From positions 1 through 7,859 of the forward strand of contig DASZSV010000085.1 in the NCBI GenBank assembly GCA_035548495.1: a stretch of 7,859 nt of DNA. Direction: 5' to 3'. Shown piece after piece: positions 1 to 6,101 of this stretch. The first letter of the stretch is position 1, and each line of letters opens with the position of its first letter. Source of the stretch: CAILZL01 sp035548495. Lineage in GTDB: Bacteria > Pseudomonadota > Gammaproteobacteria > Steroidobacterales > Steroidobacteraceae. Made by a program: the position numbers and the translations under genes. The notes under the pieces were generated by a model, which did not search any database, had not been told where the DNA came from, and was given only the letters and a program-made list of their open reading frames with translations.

Positions 1-66
1 TTGCTCTGACAGTCGATACTGTCACTGAGCAAGAAGGAATTAGTTAAATTGGTATTTGATCGAATT

Positions 67-100
67 TATTTGGAATTTATGAGCAGGAATAGACATCATG
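67..100 (+). repeat. Translational leader repeat, copy 1
   Basis: A 34-bp stretch that recurs at 1081-1114 with a single mismatch (A at 91, T at 1105). It contains the ribosome binding site AGGA at 85-88, nine bases before the ATG at 98, and it ends exactly on that ATG. Similarity continues weakly upstream, from about position 31, with small gaps that are not multiples of three. This suggests the repeated unit is a non-coding leader and not a duplicated protein end. Confidence 0.85.
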
Positions 101-876
101 GCGACTGTTGATAAAATCAAAAACATAGACTCTGTTCGAAGTGGCGCCGTATTTGTCGGTGGAGAGTCTTCAAAGCATCGAGAGGCGGGACTCGCGTGGC
201 CGTGCTGGCGGCGGCAACTGGAGGTAATATCATGCTGATGTTCGATCAATCCACGTTGCTGGCTGACGTTTCGCCAACGGTGTTGGTGGCCGAGAGTCGC
301 AATAGCAAGGAAAGTGCTGCCGGTGATTCTCATTCCGTGGCTTGGTGCAGGCTGATAATGTTAGATGACGCAGGGGATGGCGCCGCAAGACTGTATCCAC
401 TGGAACAAGTGAAAGATTTCTTCTTACGTGATCGGTATAGGAAGAACGTTGACTGGGATAAGGGAGCAATAAGCGTGGTTCAGCAGCCTCAGCATGGAGA
501 GATTTCAATGTTTGAGTCATTAGGGCTTCGGGACGCAACCTACTACGCAGAGCATGGATACACTGGCAATGATTCGCTTATCCTAAAGGTGCAAGGAGTT
601 GACTACAGCCTCGAAATTCACTATTTCTTTAGAATAATTGAACAACAAGGAACCTCGGGGAAAGAAATCTATGACAATCCTAATTGCAAAGCGGAAGAGT
701 GGACTATTTCGGCCACGATGCCACAGACTAGAGTAGTTGGCGGCAATGCACTTGCAGATTACTTGCTTAAGCATCTCTACGTTAGTTTCAGCATTGGTGC
801 TTTGTCAAAGGGACGGTTGCAAATTGCTGACAAATTGAGCATCCACGATGATTATGGCGCAGGGGTTGGTTCTTGA
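98..876 (+). pseudogene. Broken gene with cadherin/VCBS-like motif
   Basis: The gene probably starts at ATG 98, which has a good ribosome binding site (AGGA, 85-88). That frame reads about 31 plausible residues and then closes at TGA 236-238. The frame one register away is open from 115 to the TGA at 874-876 and carries the rest of the protein, with a possible GTG start at 196. A net shift near 190-200 joins ...HREAGLA to AVLAAATGG smoothly, so a frameshift is likely. The middle of the main frame contains PQHGEISMF, then YYAEHGYTGNDSLILKV, then a hydrophobic beta strand ending in YFFRI. This pattern is typical of bacterial cadherin-like/VCBS-type extracellular beta-sandwich repeats (family knowledge; assignment tentative). 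If translation instead starts at 196 the product is 226 residues with no clear signal peptide. Function is unknown; a remnant of a surface or secreted protein is plausible. Confidence 0.5.
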
Positions 877-1107
877 TCCTACGTAATTAAAGACAATGAA
901 GAGACTATTTCGACATCTGCTATGAGAGAATGGACGGCGAAACTTGACTCGGTTGCGGTATTGCAGAAAGCACGCATTTCTACTCTTTTGCGACAAATTG
1001 GCATTAGGCGGAGAATTTTATCTTTTAATTATTATGGTGAATTATCAAAAAGGAATCAGTTGATTATTCGATCAAATTTCTATTTGGAATTTATGAGCAG
1101 GAATTGA
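877..1107 (+). pseudogene. Possible 3' continuation beyond in-frame TGA
   Basis: After the TGA at 874-876 the same frame stays open to the TGA at 1105-1107, reading through an ATG at 922. The residues straddling the stop read GAGVGS-stop-SYVIKDNEE, which would be uninterrupted if the TGA were TGG (Trp). The last part overlaps the second leader repeat (1081-1114), so the authentic 3' end probably lies earlier. Either this is the decayed tail of the upstream gene or the frame is open by chance. No domain was recognised. Confidence 0.25.
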
Positions 1108-1114
1108 CATCATG
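1081..1114 (+). repeat. Translational leader repeat, copy 2
   Basis: This is the second copy of the 34-bp element at 67-100 (33 of 34 bases identical). It places AGGA at 1099-1102, nine bases before the ATG at 1112 that opens the DUF3467-like pseudogene. The sequences after the two ATGs differ, so the shared part is the leader and start codon only. Confidence 0.85.
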
Positions 1115-1423
1115 ACGAATTCGACCGAAAAGAAACAATCCACAAACAATGCTTAATCAAAAAAGCAATCGACTCCCGTCAAGTGGACTACCACCAATCT
1201 TCACAGCTCATACGCAAACGTTTGCAATGCAAACAGTATACGTTAAGAGGTGTTGTTGAATTTTGGTGTCAACAAAACGTGGGAGCGGGGCGCTAATCAG
1301 GAAGTTGACATTGAGCTGAACCACCGTGTCGTGCTGAGTCCGTTTGCCGCGAAGCGTCTGTCGGCTTTGTTGCAACAATTGATGAAGGAATATGAAACTC
1401 GCTATGGCGCGTTGTCGGAGTAA
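1112..1423 (+). pseudogene. DUF3467-like gene with two internal stops
   Basis: Reading one continuous frame from ATG 1112 to TAA 1421-1423 gives 103 codons with two in-frame TAA codons, at 1154-1156 and 1244-1246. Ignoring those, the product matches the small DUF3467 family as I know it. It has an SSYANVCNANSIR segment, then EVLLNFGVN, a variable stretch, VDIELNHRVVLSPFAAKRLS, and a C-terminal helix ending KEYETRYGAL. The expected residue at the second stop is Glu (the family reads ...REEV...), which fits a GAA to TAA change. The length is normal for the family and the start has a proper ribosome binding site. Family function is not established. The longest uninterrupted piece is the C-terminal part after 1246, which could be made only from an internal start. 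TAA clearly terminates other genes here, so codon reassignment is unlikely. Confidence 0.75.
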
Positions 1424-1440
1424 CAACTATCCGGAACTGT

Positions 1441-1950
1441 ATGACGAATGCTAGATCGAAAACTCATTTGGCAAAATGGTTGTTGTTTGGCAGCTTGGGG
1501 CTATCGGTGTTGATGACAGGGATGAATGCAAGGGGTCTTTCTAGAATAGCAACCGGCTATACAACGTTCGATGGCATTAGTTGTGACGATTTGATGAAAA
1601 TTTACAAGCGAGCTTATACATATGTTGGTTTTAGATTTAAGAACAAGGAGCCTTGGTCGGTTGGAATGTTCTTGCTGAATTTTAATTTCCCGAATACTGT
1701 ACATATTAATAAACCTGCGGGTATCGGCGGAATAAGATTCTCTGTACCGCAAGAACGAACTGAGGTCAGTTGCAATGTAGAGCGGTATGTAATGGGTATT
1801 CCTAGTGATAATGACACCTATTCTATCGAAGAGCATGATGCATTCGAAGAACGGATATTCTCGGCAAGCAACGAAGCTGAGGCTCTCGTGCGGAAAAAAG
1901 TAGGGAAGAAGGTATCGATCCATTTCACTAATCCACCAAATTTTCACTAA
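1441..1950 (+). CDS. Hypothetical exported or anchored protein, 169 aa
   Basis: I do not recognise this family. The N-terminus has basic residues (R5, K7, K12), then a hydrophobic segment at about residues 13-28. It looks like a Sec signal peptide, possibly cleaved near MNA|RG (28-32), or a single N-terminal anchor. The mature part has two cysteines (C48 and C111) that could form a disulphide outside the cytoplasm, an aromatic-rich region (about 55-83), and a charged C-terminal third ending in a lysine-rich stretch before HFTNPPNFH. The gene begins 17 bases after the stop of the DUF3467-like pseudogene, so the two may have been co-transcribed. The ribosome binding site is weak: GGAA at 1433-1436 lies only four bases from the ATG, while GGAG at 1417-1420 is too far. 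Base composition resembles the AT-rich left part. Coding status is supported by length and the signal-like N-terminus only. Confidence 0.6.
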   Translation: MTNARSKTHLAKWLLFGSLGLSVLMTGMNARGLSRIATGYTTFDGISCDDLMKIYKRAYTYVGFRFKNKEPWSVGMFLLNFNFPNTVHINKPAGIGGIRFSVPQERTEVSCNVERYVMGIPSDNDTYSIEEHDAFEERIFSASNEAEALVRKKVGKKVSIHFTNPPNFH

Positions 1951-1982
1951 TCAATCTTTTGATAGAATTGATGTGATTAGTG
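1945..1982 (+). repeat. Inverted repeat after the 169-aa gene
   Basis: CACTAATCA (1945-1953) and TGATTAGTG (1974-1982) form a perfect 9-bp stem. After a one-base bulge (G1973), ATC/GAT adds three more pairs, leaving a 13-nt loop. The left arm includes the stop codon TAA at 1948-1950. No T-run follows, so it is not a classical intrinsic terminator. It could be a weak terminator, an RNA-stabilising hairpin or a protein-binding site upstream of the cytochrome gene. CACTAATC also occurs at 1926-1933, within an 11-bp direct repeat (1923-1933 and 1942-1952). Confidence 0.5.
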
Positions 1983-2012
1983 GCTAGTATCTTGAATCTG
2001 GAGAATGTTTGA

Positions 2013-2549
2013 ATGACAGGAACGGTGATGCGCAAGCTGGCCAGTATTGTTTTGCTTGTGTCGATTGTAAATTTGTCCTCTGTTGGATTGGCCAATGCGC
2101 TACCAAGCTATGCACAACAAACTGGAAGAGCATGCGTAGAATGTCATGTTACGGCCTCGGGTTCCGGGCTGACTTCCACGGGGCGGGATTTCAAGTTGGA
2201 CGCCTATGCCGATGGTGACAAGTTCTCCATCCCTTTGTCCGCCACTGCACTGGCATCGTTGAGTCACATCAACGCTCAAGATGACTCCACGAGTGCAGAC
2301 ACCTATCGCATAAACCGCAAGCGGGGGATCGATCAGGGAAGTATTTACATTGCCGGTCGTATCGTTATGCATCTGGGAATACTGGCCCAGGCGGTTTACG
2401 AAGATTTTGATCACAAAGTCCATCTTGGTGATTTTGATTTGCGCTACGGCAGGCAGTTGTTGCTGTATGGAAAATCATTCGAACGGGTGATTACCATGCA
2501 ACCCATGACTCATTACGCATCACAAGTCATCGATGCAACCAGCGGTTGA
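2013..2549 (+). CDS. Mono-haem c-type cytochrome, probably 3'-truncated
   Basis: The ATG at 2013 has GGAG at 2000-2003, a normal distance upstream. Residues 6-29 form a Sec signal peptide (MRK, a hydrophobic core, then LANA|LPS), so the protein is exported. CVECH at residues 41-45 is a c-type haem attachment site (CXXCH). LPSYAQQTGRACVECH followed by GRDFKLDAY is the hallmark start of a family of periplasmic/outer-membrane cytochromes in which one haem precedes a long porin-like beta-barrel. Residues about 110-165 (GSIYIAGRIV to ERVITMQ) look like the first barrel strands. From memory, family members run to roughly 350-450 residues, while this one ends at 178, before most of the barrel. Its stop lies only 15 bp from the convergent lacI-type gene, suggesting a deletion or recombination junction. 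The likely role, if functional, is electron transfer; as it stands it may be a non-functional fragment. Confidence 0.7.
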   Translation: MTGTVMRKLASIVLLVSIVNLSSVGLANALPSYAQQTGRACVECHVTASGSGLTSTGRDFKLDAYADGDKFSIPLSATALASLSHINAQDDSTSADTYRINRKRGIDQGSIYIAGRIVMHLGILAQAVYEDFDHKVHLGDFDLRYGRQLLLYGKSFERVITMQPMTHYASQVIDATSG

Positions 2550-2564
2550 CGATGAGTGATCGGC

Positions 2565-3641
2565 TCACGCTGCCGATTTGTTTCCGCTGGCCTTCTTTTT
2601 CGGTGGTTCTGCTGTGGAGTCGCGCAATACCAGCCGGTGTGATACCACGTGATCGACAACGATCTTCACGTCATCGTCCTTGCGGCGTACATTGCGCATC
2701 AATAATTCAATGGCCTTCTCGGCCATGCTGGCGATGGGCTGATGCACGGTGGACAACTCCGGCCACACACTGACCGCGGTAGGCAGATCGTCGAAGCCAA
2801 AGATGGAAAGATCATGTGGCACTTCCAGTCCGCGCCGGTGGGCAACGTTGACGACAGCAGTGGCCATGTCATCGTTGCTGGCGAAGATTGCTGTCGGCGG
2901 ATTCTTGCTGCCAAGCAGACTTTGAGTGGCTTCCAGTCCCGATTGATAGGTGAAATACCCCTGCTTGATCAGTGTGGTGTCAATCTCCAGTCCGCCTTCT
3001 GCAAGTGCGGCCTTGTAACCTTCCAGACGGCGGCCGCTGACGCTTTGTGCCGGATGACCGGTGATGAAGCCGATGCGCGTATGTCCGAGCTTGATGAGAT
3101 AGGAAGTCACTTCAAACGCCGCGCGGAAATCATCAATGCGCACGCAAGACAGAGGTTCCTGGAACAGGCCCGGACCCACCGCAACAATGGGAATGTCTGC
3201 TTCGATGAGTTCGGTGACAATGACTTTTGATTCGCACAACGGTGACGGCAGGATTACTCCTTCCACATTCTTTGCGAGCTTTGCCGCTGCTTCACGTTCT
3301 GTCGAAGCGGTGATGTTGTGCCAGGGCTCGAGCATGACATGTGTGCCCACCTTGCTGGCGCCGGACAATGCACCCATGATCAATTCGCCCAGATAGGTTG
3401 AGCTGGGGTTGTCGTACACCAGCGCGATGCGTGATTCGTGTGCGCCCGCCAGCGTGCGCGCTGCCGGATTGGGTCGATAGTTAAGTTCCTCCACCGCCTT
3501 CAGGACAATGTCACGCATGGTCTTGCTGACGTTCTTCTTGCCGTTGACCACGCGCGACACCGTCATAATGGAAGTGCCTGCCAGCGCGGCCACATCGTGA
3601 ATGGTTGCAGCGGTACTTCTCTTTCTGAGCTTTTTGGTCAT
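2565..3641 (-). CDS. LacI-family transcriptional regulator (first)
   Basis: Sugar-responsive DNA-binding repressor of 358 residues, the usual LacI-family size. The helix-turn-helix lies at about residues 13-32 (TIHDVAALAGTSIMTVSRVV), and the hinge helix NPAARTLA at about 58-65 includes the leucine that typically inserts into the operator. The periplasmic-binding-protein-like domain follows, with family landmarks ALVYDNPSS, LGHTRIGFITG, RRLEGY, FASNDDMA and FGFDD. The tail is lysine-rich (PPKKKASGNK). I chose ATG 3641 because it begins directly before the basic KKLRKR stretch; a TTG at 3665 in the same frame would add eight residues. The gene is divergent from the alpha-glucuronidase gene, with operator-like palindromes between them, so it probably represses that gene and possibly itself. 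The inducer is inferred to be a xylan-derived (methyl)glucuronic-acid-containing sugar and is not shown by the sequence. Confidence 0.92.
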   Translation of the reverse strand: MTKKLRKRSTAATIHDVAALAGTSIMTVSRVVNGKKNVSKTMRDIVLKAVEELNYRPNPAARTLAGAHESRIALVYDNPSSTYLGELIMGALSGASKVGTHVMLEPWHNITASTEREAAAKLAKNVEGVILPSPLCESKVIVTELIEADIPIVAVGPGLFQEPLSCVRIDDFRAAFEVTSYLIKLGHTRIGFITGHPAQSVSGRRLEGYKAALAEGGLEIDTTLIKQGYFTYQSGLEATQSLLGSKNPPTAIFASNDDMATAVVNVAHRRGLEVPHDLSIFGFDDLPTAVSVWPELSTVHQPIASMAEKAIELLMRNVRRKDDDVKIVVDHVVSHRLVLRDSTAEPPKKKASGNKSAA

Positions 3642-3677
3642 GTGACACCCGTATTTATCTGACAACTACGCAGGTTG

Positions 3678-3697
3678 TGTTAGCGCATATCCTAACA
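3678..3697. promoter_or_regulatory. Inverted repeat, possible operator
   Basis: TGTTAG (3678-3683) and CTAACA (3692-3697) are perfect inverted arms separated by eight bases. The repeat lies 36 bp upstream of the first lacI-type start codon, on the promoter side of the divergent region. TGTTAGCG resembles a LacI-type half-site, but the centre lacks the usual CG at the dyad. It could be an autoregulatory operator for the lacI gene. Support is the symmetry and location only. Confidence 0.35.
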
Positions 3698-3741
3698 TCA
3701 AGAATGATTGTTAATGACACATCGCTGATAATGCGTGATAC

Positions 3742-3755
3742 TGTTATCGTTATCA
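3742..3755. promoter_or_regulatory. Putative LacI-type operator
   Basis: TGTTATCGTTATCA fits all fixed positions of the 14-bp degenerate palindrome TGNTANCGNTANCA, which has a central CG. Xylan-regulon boxes bound by LacI-family XylR proteins in Xanthomonas are of this kind (family knowledge). It lies 74 bases upstream of the chosen alpha-glucuronidase start and about 100 bases from the divergent lacI gene. TGATAAT at 3726-3732 just upstream could be a -10 element, though I see no convincing -35. A repressor bound here would block transcription into the glucuronidase gene. Which of the two regulators binds cannot be told from sequence. Confidence 0.55.
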
Positions 3756-3815
3756 AATCCTGTTAATGTTGAATCGCCGTTAACAATGTCAAACCTGCAT
3801 TCCGGCAGCATGCCC

Positions 3816-6026
3816 ATGAAATCAGTCAACTCGAAGTTAGATATAACAACCACTGTCAGAAGCCGCGCATCATGGATGTTGATGGCTTTGTTGCCGTGCA
3901 TGCTGATGTTGTCGCAAGTGGCGCAGGCGGAGGATGGCTATGATCTGTGGCTGCGTTATCGCCCGGTTGAGCAGCAGTGGATGCAACCCTACCGTCAGGC
4001 CGCGACGCAGATAGTTGTGACTGAAAACACGCCGGCCGTTGATGCAGCGGTGAATGAATTGCAGCGTGGCGTTACCGGGCTGTTGGGTGTGAAGCCGCCT
4101 GTGAACAGGGATATCACTCGCAACGGCGCAGTAATCATCGGTACTGTTGCATCGCTGCGCAGACTGATAAAACCGGCAATTCAGCAAGAGCTGAACACTG
4201 CGGTGCTGGGCAAGGAAGGATATCTTGTCCGTTCGCTTTCGCTGGATCGTCACGCCATCACGTTGATCACCGCCAATGATGATGCCGGTGTGTTGTACGG
4301 TGCTTTTGCATTTCTCAGGCTGATGCAGACACGACAGTCATTACAGCACCTTGATCTGGTTTCAGTGCCGCATCTTGAACTGCGCATGCTGGATCACTGG
4401 GACAATCTGGATCGTCATGTCGAGCGTGGTTACGCCGGCGAGTCCATCTGGGACTGGCACAAGCTGCCCGATTACATTGATCCGAGATATGCCGATTATG
4501 CGCGCGCCAACGCATCCATCGGGATTAACGCGACTGTGTTAACCAATGTTAATGCCAATGCAATGGTGTTAACGCCGATGTATCTGGAAAAAGCAGCAGC
4601 GATTGCCGGCGCGTTGCGTCCTTATCACATCAGGGTATTTTTGACCGCCCGCTTCAGTGCGCCGATCGAAATCGGTGGACTGAAAACTGCCGATCCATTG
4701 AATGCCGATGTGCAGGCATGGTGGACAAATAAAGTCGATGAAATTTACCACTACATTCCGGACTTCGGTGGTTTTCTGGTGAAAGCCGATTCCGAGGGTC
4801 AGCCGGGGCCACAGGCCTATGGCCGTACGCAGGCGGATGGCGCCAACGTGCTTGCTGTGCCTTTGGCAAAGCACGGCGGCATGGTTATCTGGCGCGCGTT
4901 TGTCTATTCAAACAAGCAACCCGATGACCGGGCCAAGCAGGCATACAACGAGTTTGTACCGCTTGACGGCAAGTTCAGCGACAATGTGCTGGTTCAGGTA
5001 AAAAACGGACCAATTGACTTTCAGCCGCGCGAACCATTTCATCCCCTGTTTGGCGCCATGCCAAAAACACCACTGATGATGGAATTTGAAATCACCAAGG
5101 AATATCTCGGCTTCGCCACGCACCTTGTTTATCTTGGACCATTGTTTGAGGAGACACTGCGTTCGGACACGTATAGTCATGGACAGGGCTCAACAGTGGC
5201 GAAAGTGATCGACGGTACGTTGGAGGGTTACAAACATTCCGGCATGGCCGGTGTGTCGAACATTGGTTCTGACCGTAACTGGACGGGTTCGCAATTTGAT
5301 CAGGCCAACTGGTATGTGTTTGGCCGGTTGGCCTGGGATCCGTTCTTGTCCTCACGTGATATTGCCGATGAATGGGTGCGCATGACGTTTACCAATGACA
5401 GCCGGTTTGTGCAGCCGGTGGTGAACATGATGATGACTTCGCGCGAAGCTGCCGTGAATTACATGACACCACTGGGTCTTCATCATCAGATGGGTCGAGG
5501 ACATCACTATGGTCCTGGTCCGTGGGTATCGGGCGGGCCACGTGCCGACTGGACTTCGGTCTATTTCAATCGCGCGGATGATCAGGGCATTGGATTTGAT
5601 CGCACGTCAACAGGCAGTGATGCGGTTGCGCAGTATTTTCCGCCTGTCGCCAGCATGTTTGAAAATCTGCAAACCACACCGGAGAAGTTCCTGTTGTGGT
5701 TTCATCATGTGCCATGGGACTACCGGATGAAATCCGGTCACACGTTATGGGATGAACTGGTGTACCACTACAACGATGGTGTTGATTCGGTCATACAGAT
5801 GCGCAAGACATGGGCATCGTTATCCGCTTACGTGGACAAGGAACGTTATGCGCAGGTCAGTGACTTTCTTGCAATACAGGAAAAGGAAGCGAAGTGGTGG
5901 CGTGACGCATGCATTGCCTATTTTCAGACGTTCTCAAAACGACCGCTTCCTCCCGGAATGCCTGCGCTCGCGCATTCGCTGGAATACTATGAATCGCTGC
6001 AATTTCCATATGCGCAGGGACAGTAA
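3816..6026 (+). CDS. aguA: Alpha-glucuronidase, GH67
   Basis: Removes (4-O-methyl-)glucuronic acid from the non-reducing end of xylo-oligosaccharides, releasing xylan side chains. From ATG 3816 the protein has 736 residues, close to known bacterial GH67 enzymes. A long signal peptide ends at about residue 38 (MLSQVAQA|ED), so it is probably periplasmic; its LMLSQ lacks a lipobox Cys. The N-terminal GH67 domain covers about residues 45-180, the TIM barrel about 185-490, and the helical C-terminal domain the rest. Expected catalytic residues are present: acid Glu327 in KADSEGQPGP, Asp401 in NGPIDFQPREP and Glu429 in ITKEYLG. The Asp-Glu spacing of 28 matches what I recall for the Cellvibrio enzyme (D365/E393). 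HWDNLDRHVERGY is another family motif. In-frame alternatives are GTG 3735, ATG 3786 and ATG 3810; none has a strong ribosome binding site, and 3816 gives the best signal peptide. It is flanked by two lacI-type genes and probably controlled from the site at 3742-3755. Confidence 0.93.
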   Translation: MKSVNSKLDITTTVRSRASWMLMALLPCMLMLSQVAQAEDGYDLWLRYRPVEQQWMQPYRQAATQIVVTENTPAVDAAVNELQRGVTGLLGVKPPVNRDITRNGAVIIGTVASLRRLIKPAIQQELNTAVLGKEGYLVRSLSLDRHAITLITANDDAGVLYGAFAFLRLMQTRQSLQHLDLVSVPHLELRMLDHWDNLDRHVERGYAGESIWDWHKLPDYIDPRYADYARANASIGINATVLTNVNANAMVLTPMYLEKAAAIAGALRPYHIRVFLTARFSAPIEIGGLKTADPLNADVQAWWTNKVDEIYHYIPDFGGFLVKADSEGQPGPQAYGRTQADGANVLAVPLAKHGGMVIWRAFVYSNKQPDDRAKQAYNEFVPLDGKFSDNVLVQVKNGPIDFQPREPFHPLFGAMPKTPLMMEFEITKEYLGFATHLVYLGPLFEETLRSDTYSHGQGSTVAKVIDGTLEGYKHSGMAGVSNIGSDRNWTGSQFDQANWYVFGRLAWDPFLSSRDIADEWVRMTFTNDSRFVQPVVNMMMTSREAAVNYMTPLGLHHQMGRGHHYGPGPWVSGGPRADWTSVYFNRADDQGIGFDRTSTGSDAVAQYFPPVASMFENLQTTPEKFLLWFHHVPWDYRMKSGHTLWDELVYHYNDGVDSVIQMRKTWASLSAYVDKERYAQVSDFLAIQEKEAKWWRDACIAYFQTFSKRPLPPGMPALAHSLEYYESLQFPYAQGQ

Positions 6027-6053
6027 CAGCGATTGACAGTTCATCATTCAATG

Positions 6054-6095
6054 CTGACAGCAGTCAGACGAGCTGCGTGATGCCTGAGTCATCAC
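6054..6095. terminator. Hairpins between convergent genes, possible terminator
   Basis: The 75-bp gap between the alpha-glucuronidase stop and the convergent second lacI-type stop contains two small perfect hairpins. The first is CTGAC/GTCAG (6054-6058 and 6063-6067, 4-nt loop). The second is GTGATG/CATCAC (6077-6082 and 6090-6095, 7-nt loop). Neither is followed by a T-run on either strand, so intrinsic termination is not well supported. The convergent position makes bidirectional termination plausible. Confidence 0.3.
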
Positions 6096-6101
6096 ACTTG
6101 G

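Noticed and set aside
10..108. Frame reading LSKKELVKLVFDRIYLEF as the end of an upstream gene paralogous to the sequence before 1107
   Set aside because: It opens only after a TGA at 7-9, and its alignment to the second copy needs gaps out of frame, so the similarity is better explained as a non-coding leader. A different frame ending at TAA 45-47 could equally be an upstream gene end; neither can be decided here.
1154..1246. TAA reassigned to a sense codon
   Set aside because: TAA ends the pseudogene frame at 1421, the 169-aa gene at 1950 and the alpha-glucuronidase gene at 6026, so a recoded genetic code does not fit.
2699..3230. Open frames opposite the first lacI-type gene
   Set aside because: They are antisense shadows of a strongly supported LacI-family coding sequence and show no domain of their own.
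4535..4575. Repeated GTGTTAAC-like words that could look like internal operators
   Set aside because: They lie inside the alpha-glucuronidase coding region in a stretch encoding repeated Asn, Val, Leu and Thr residues, so codon repetition explains them.
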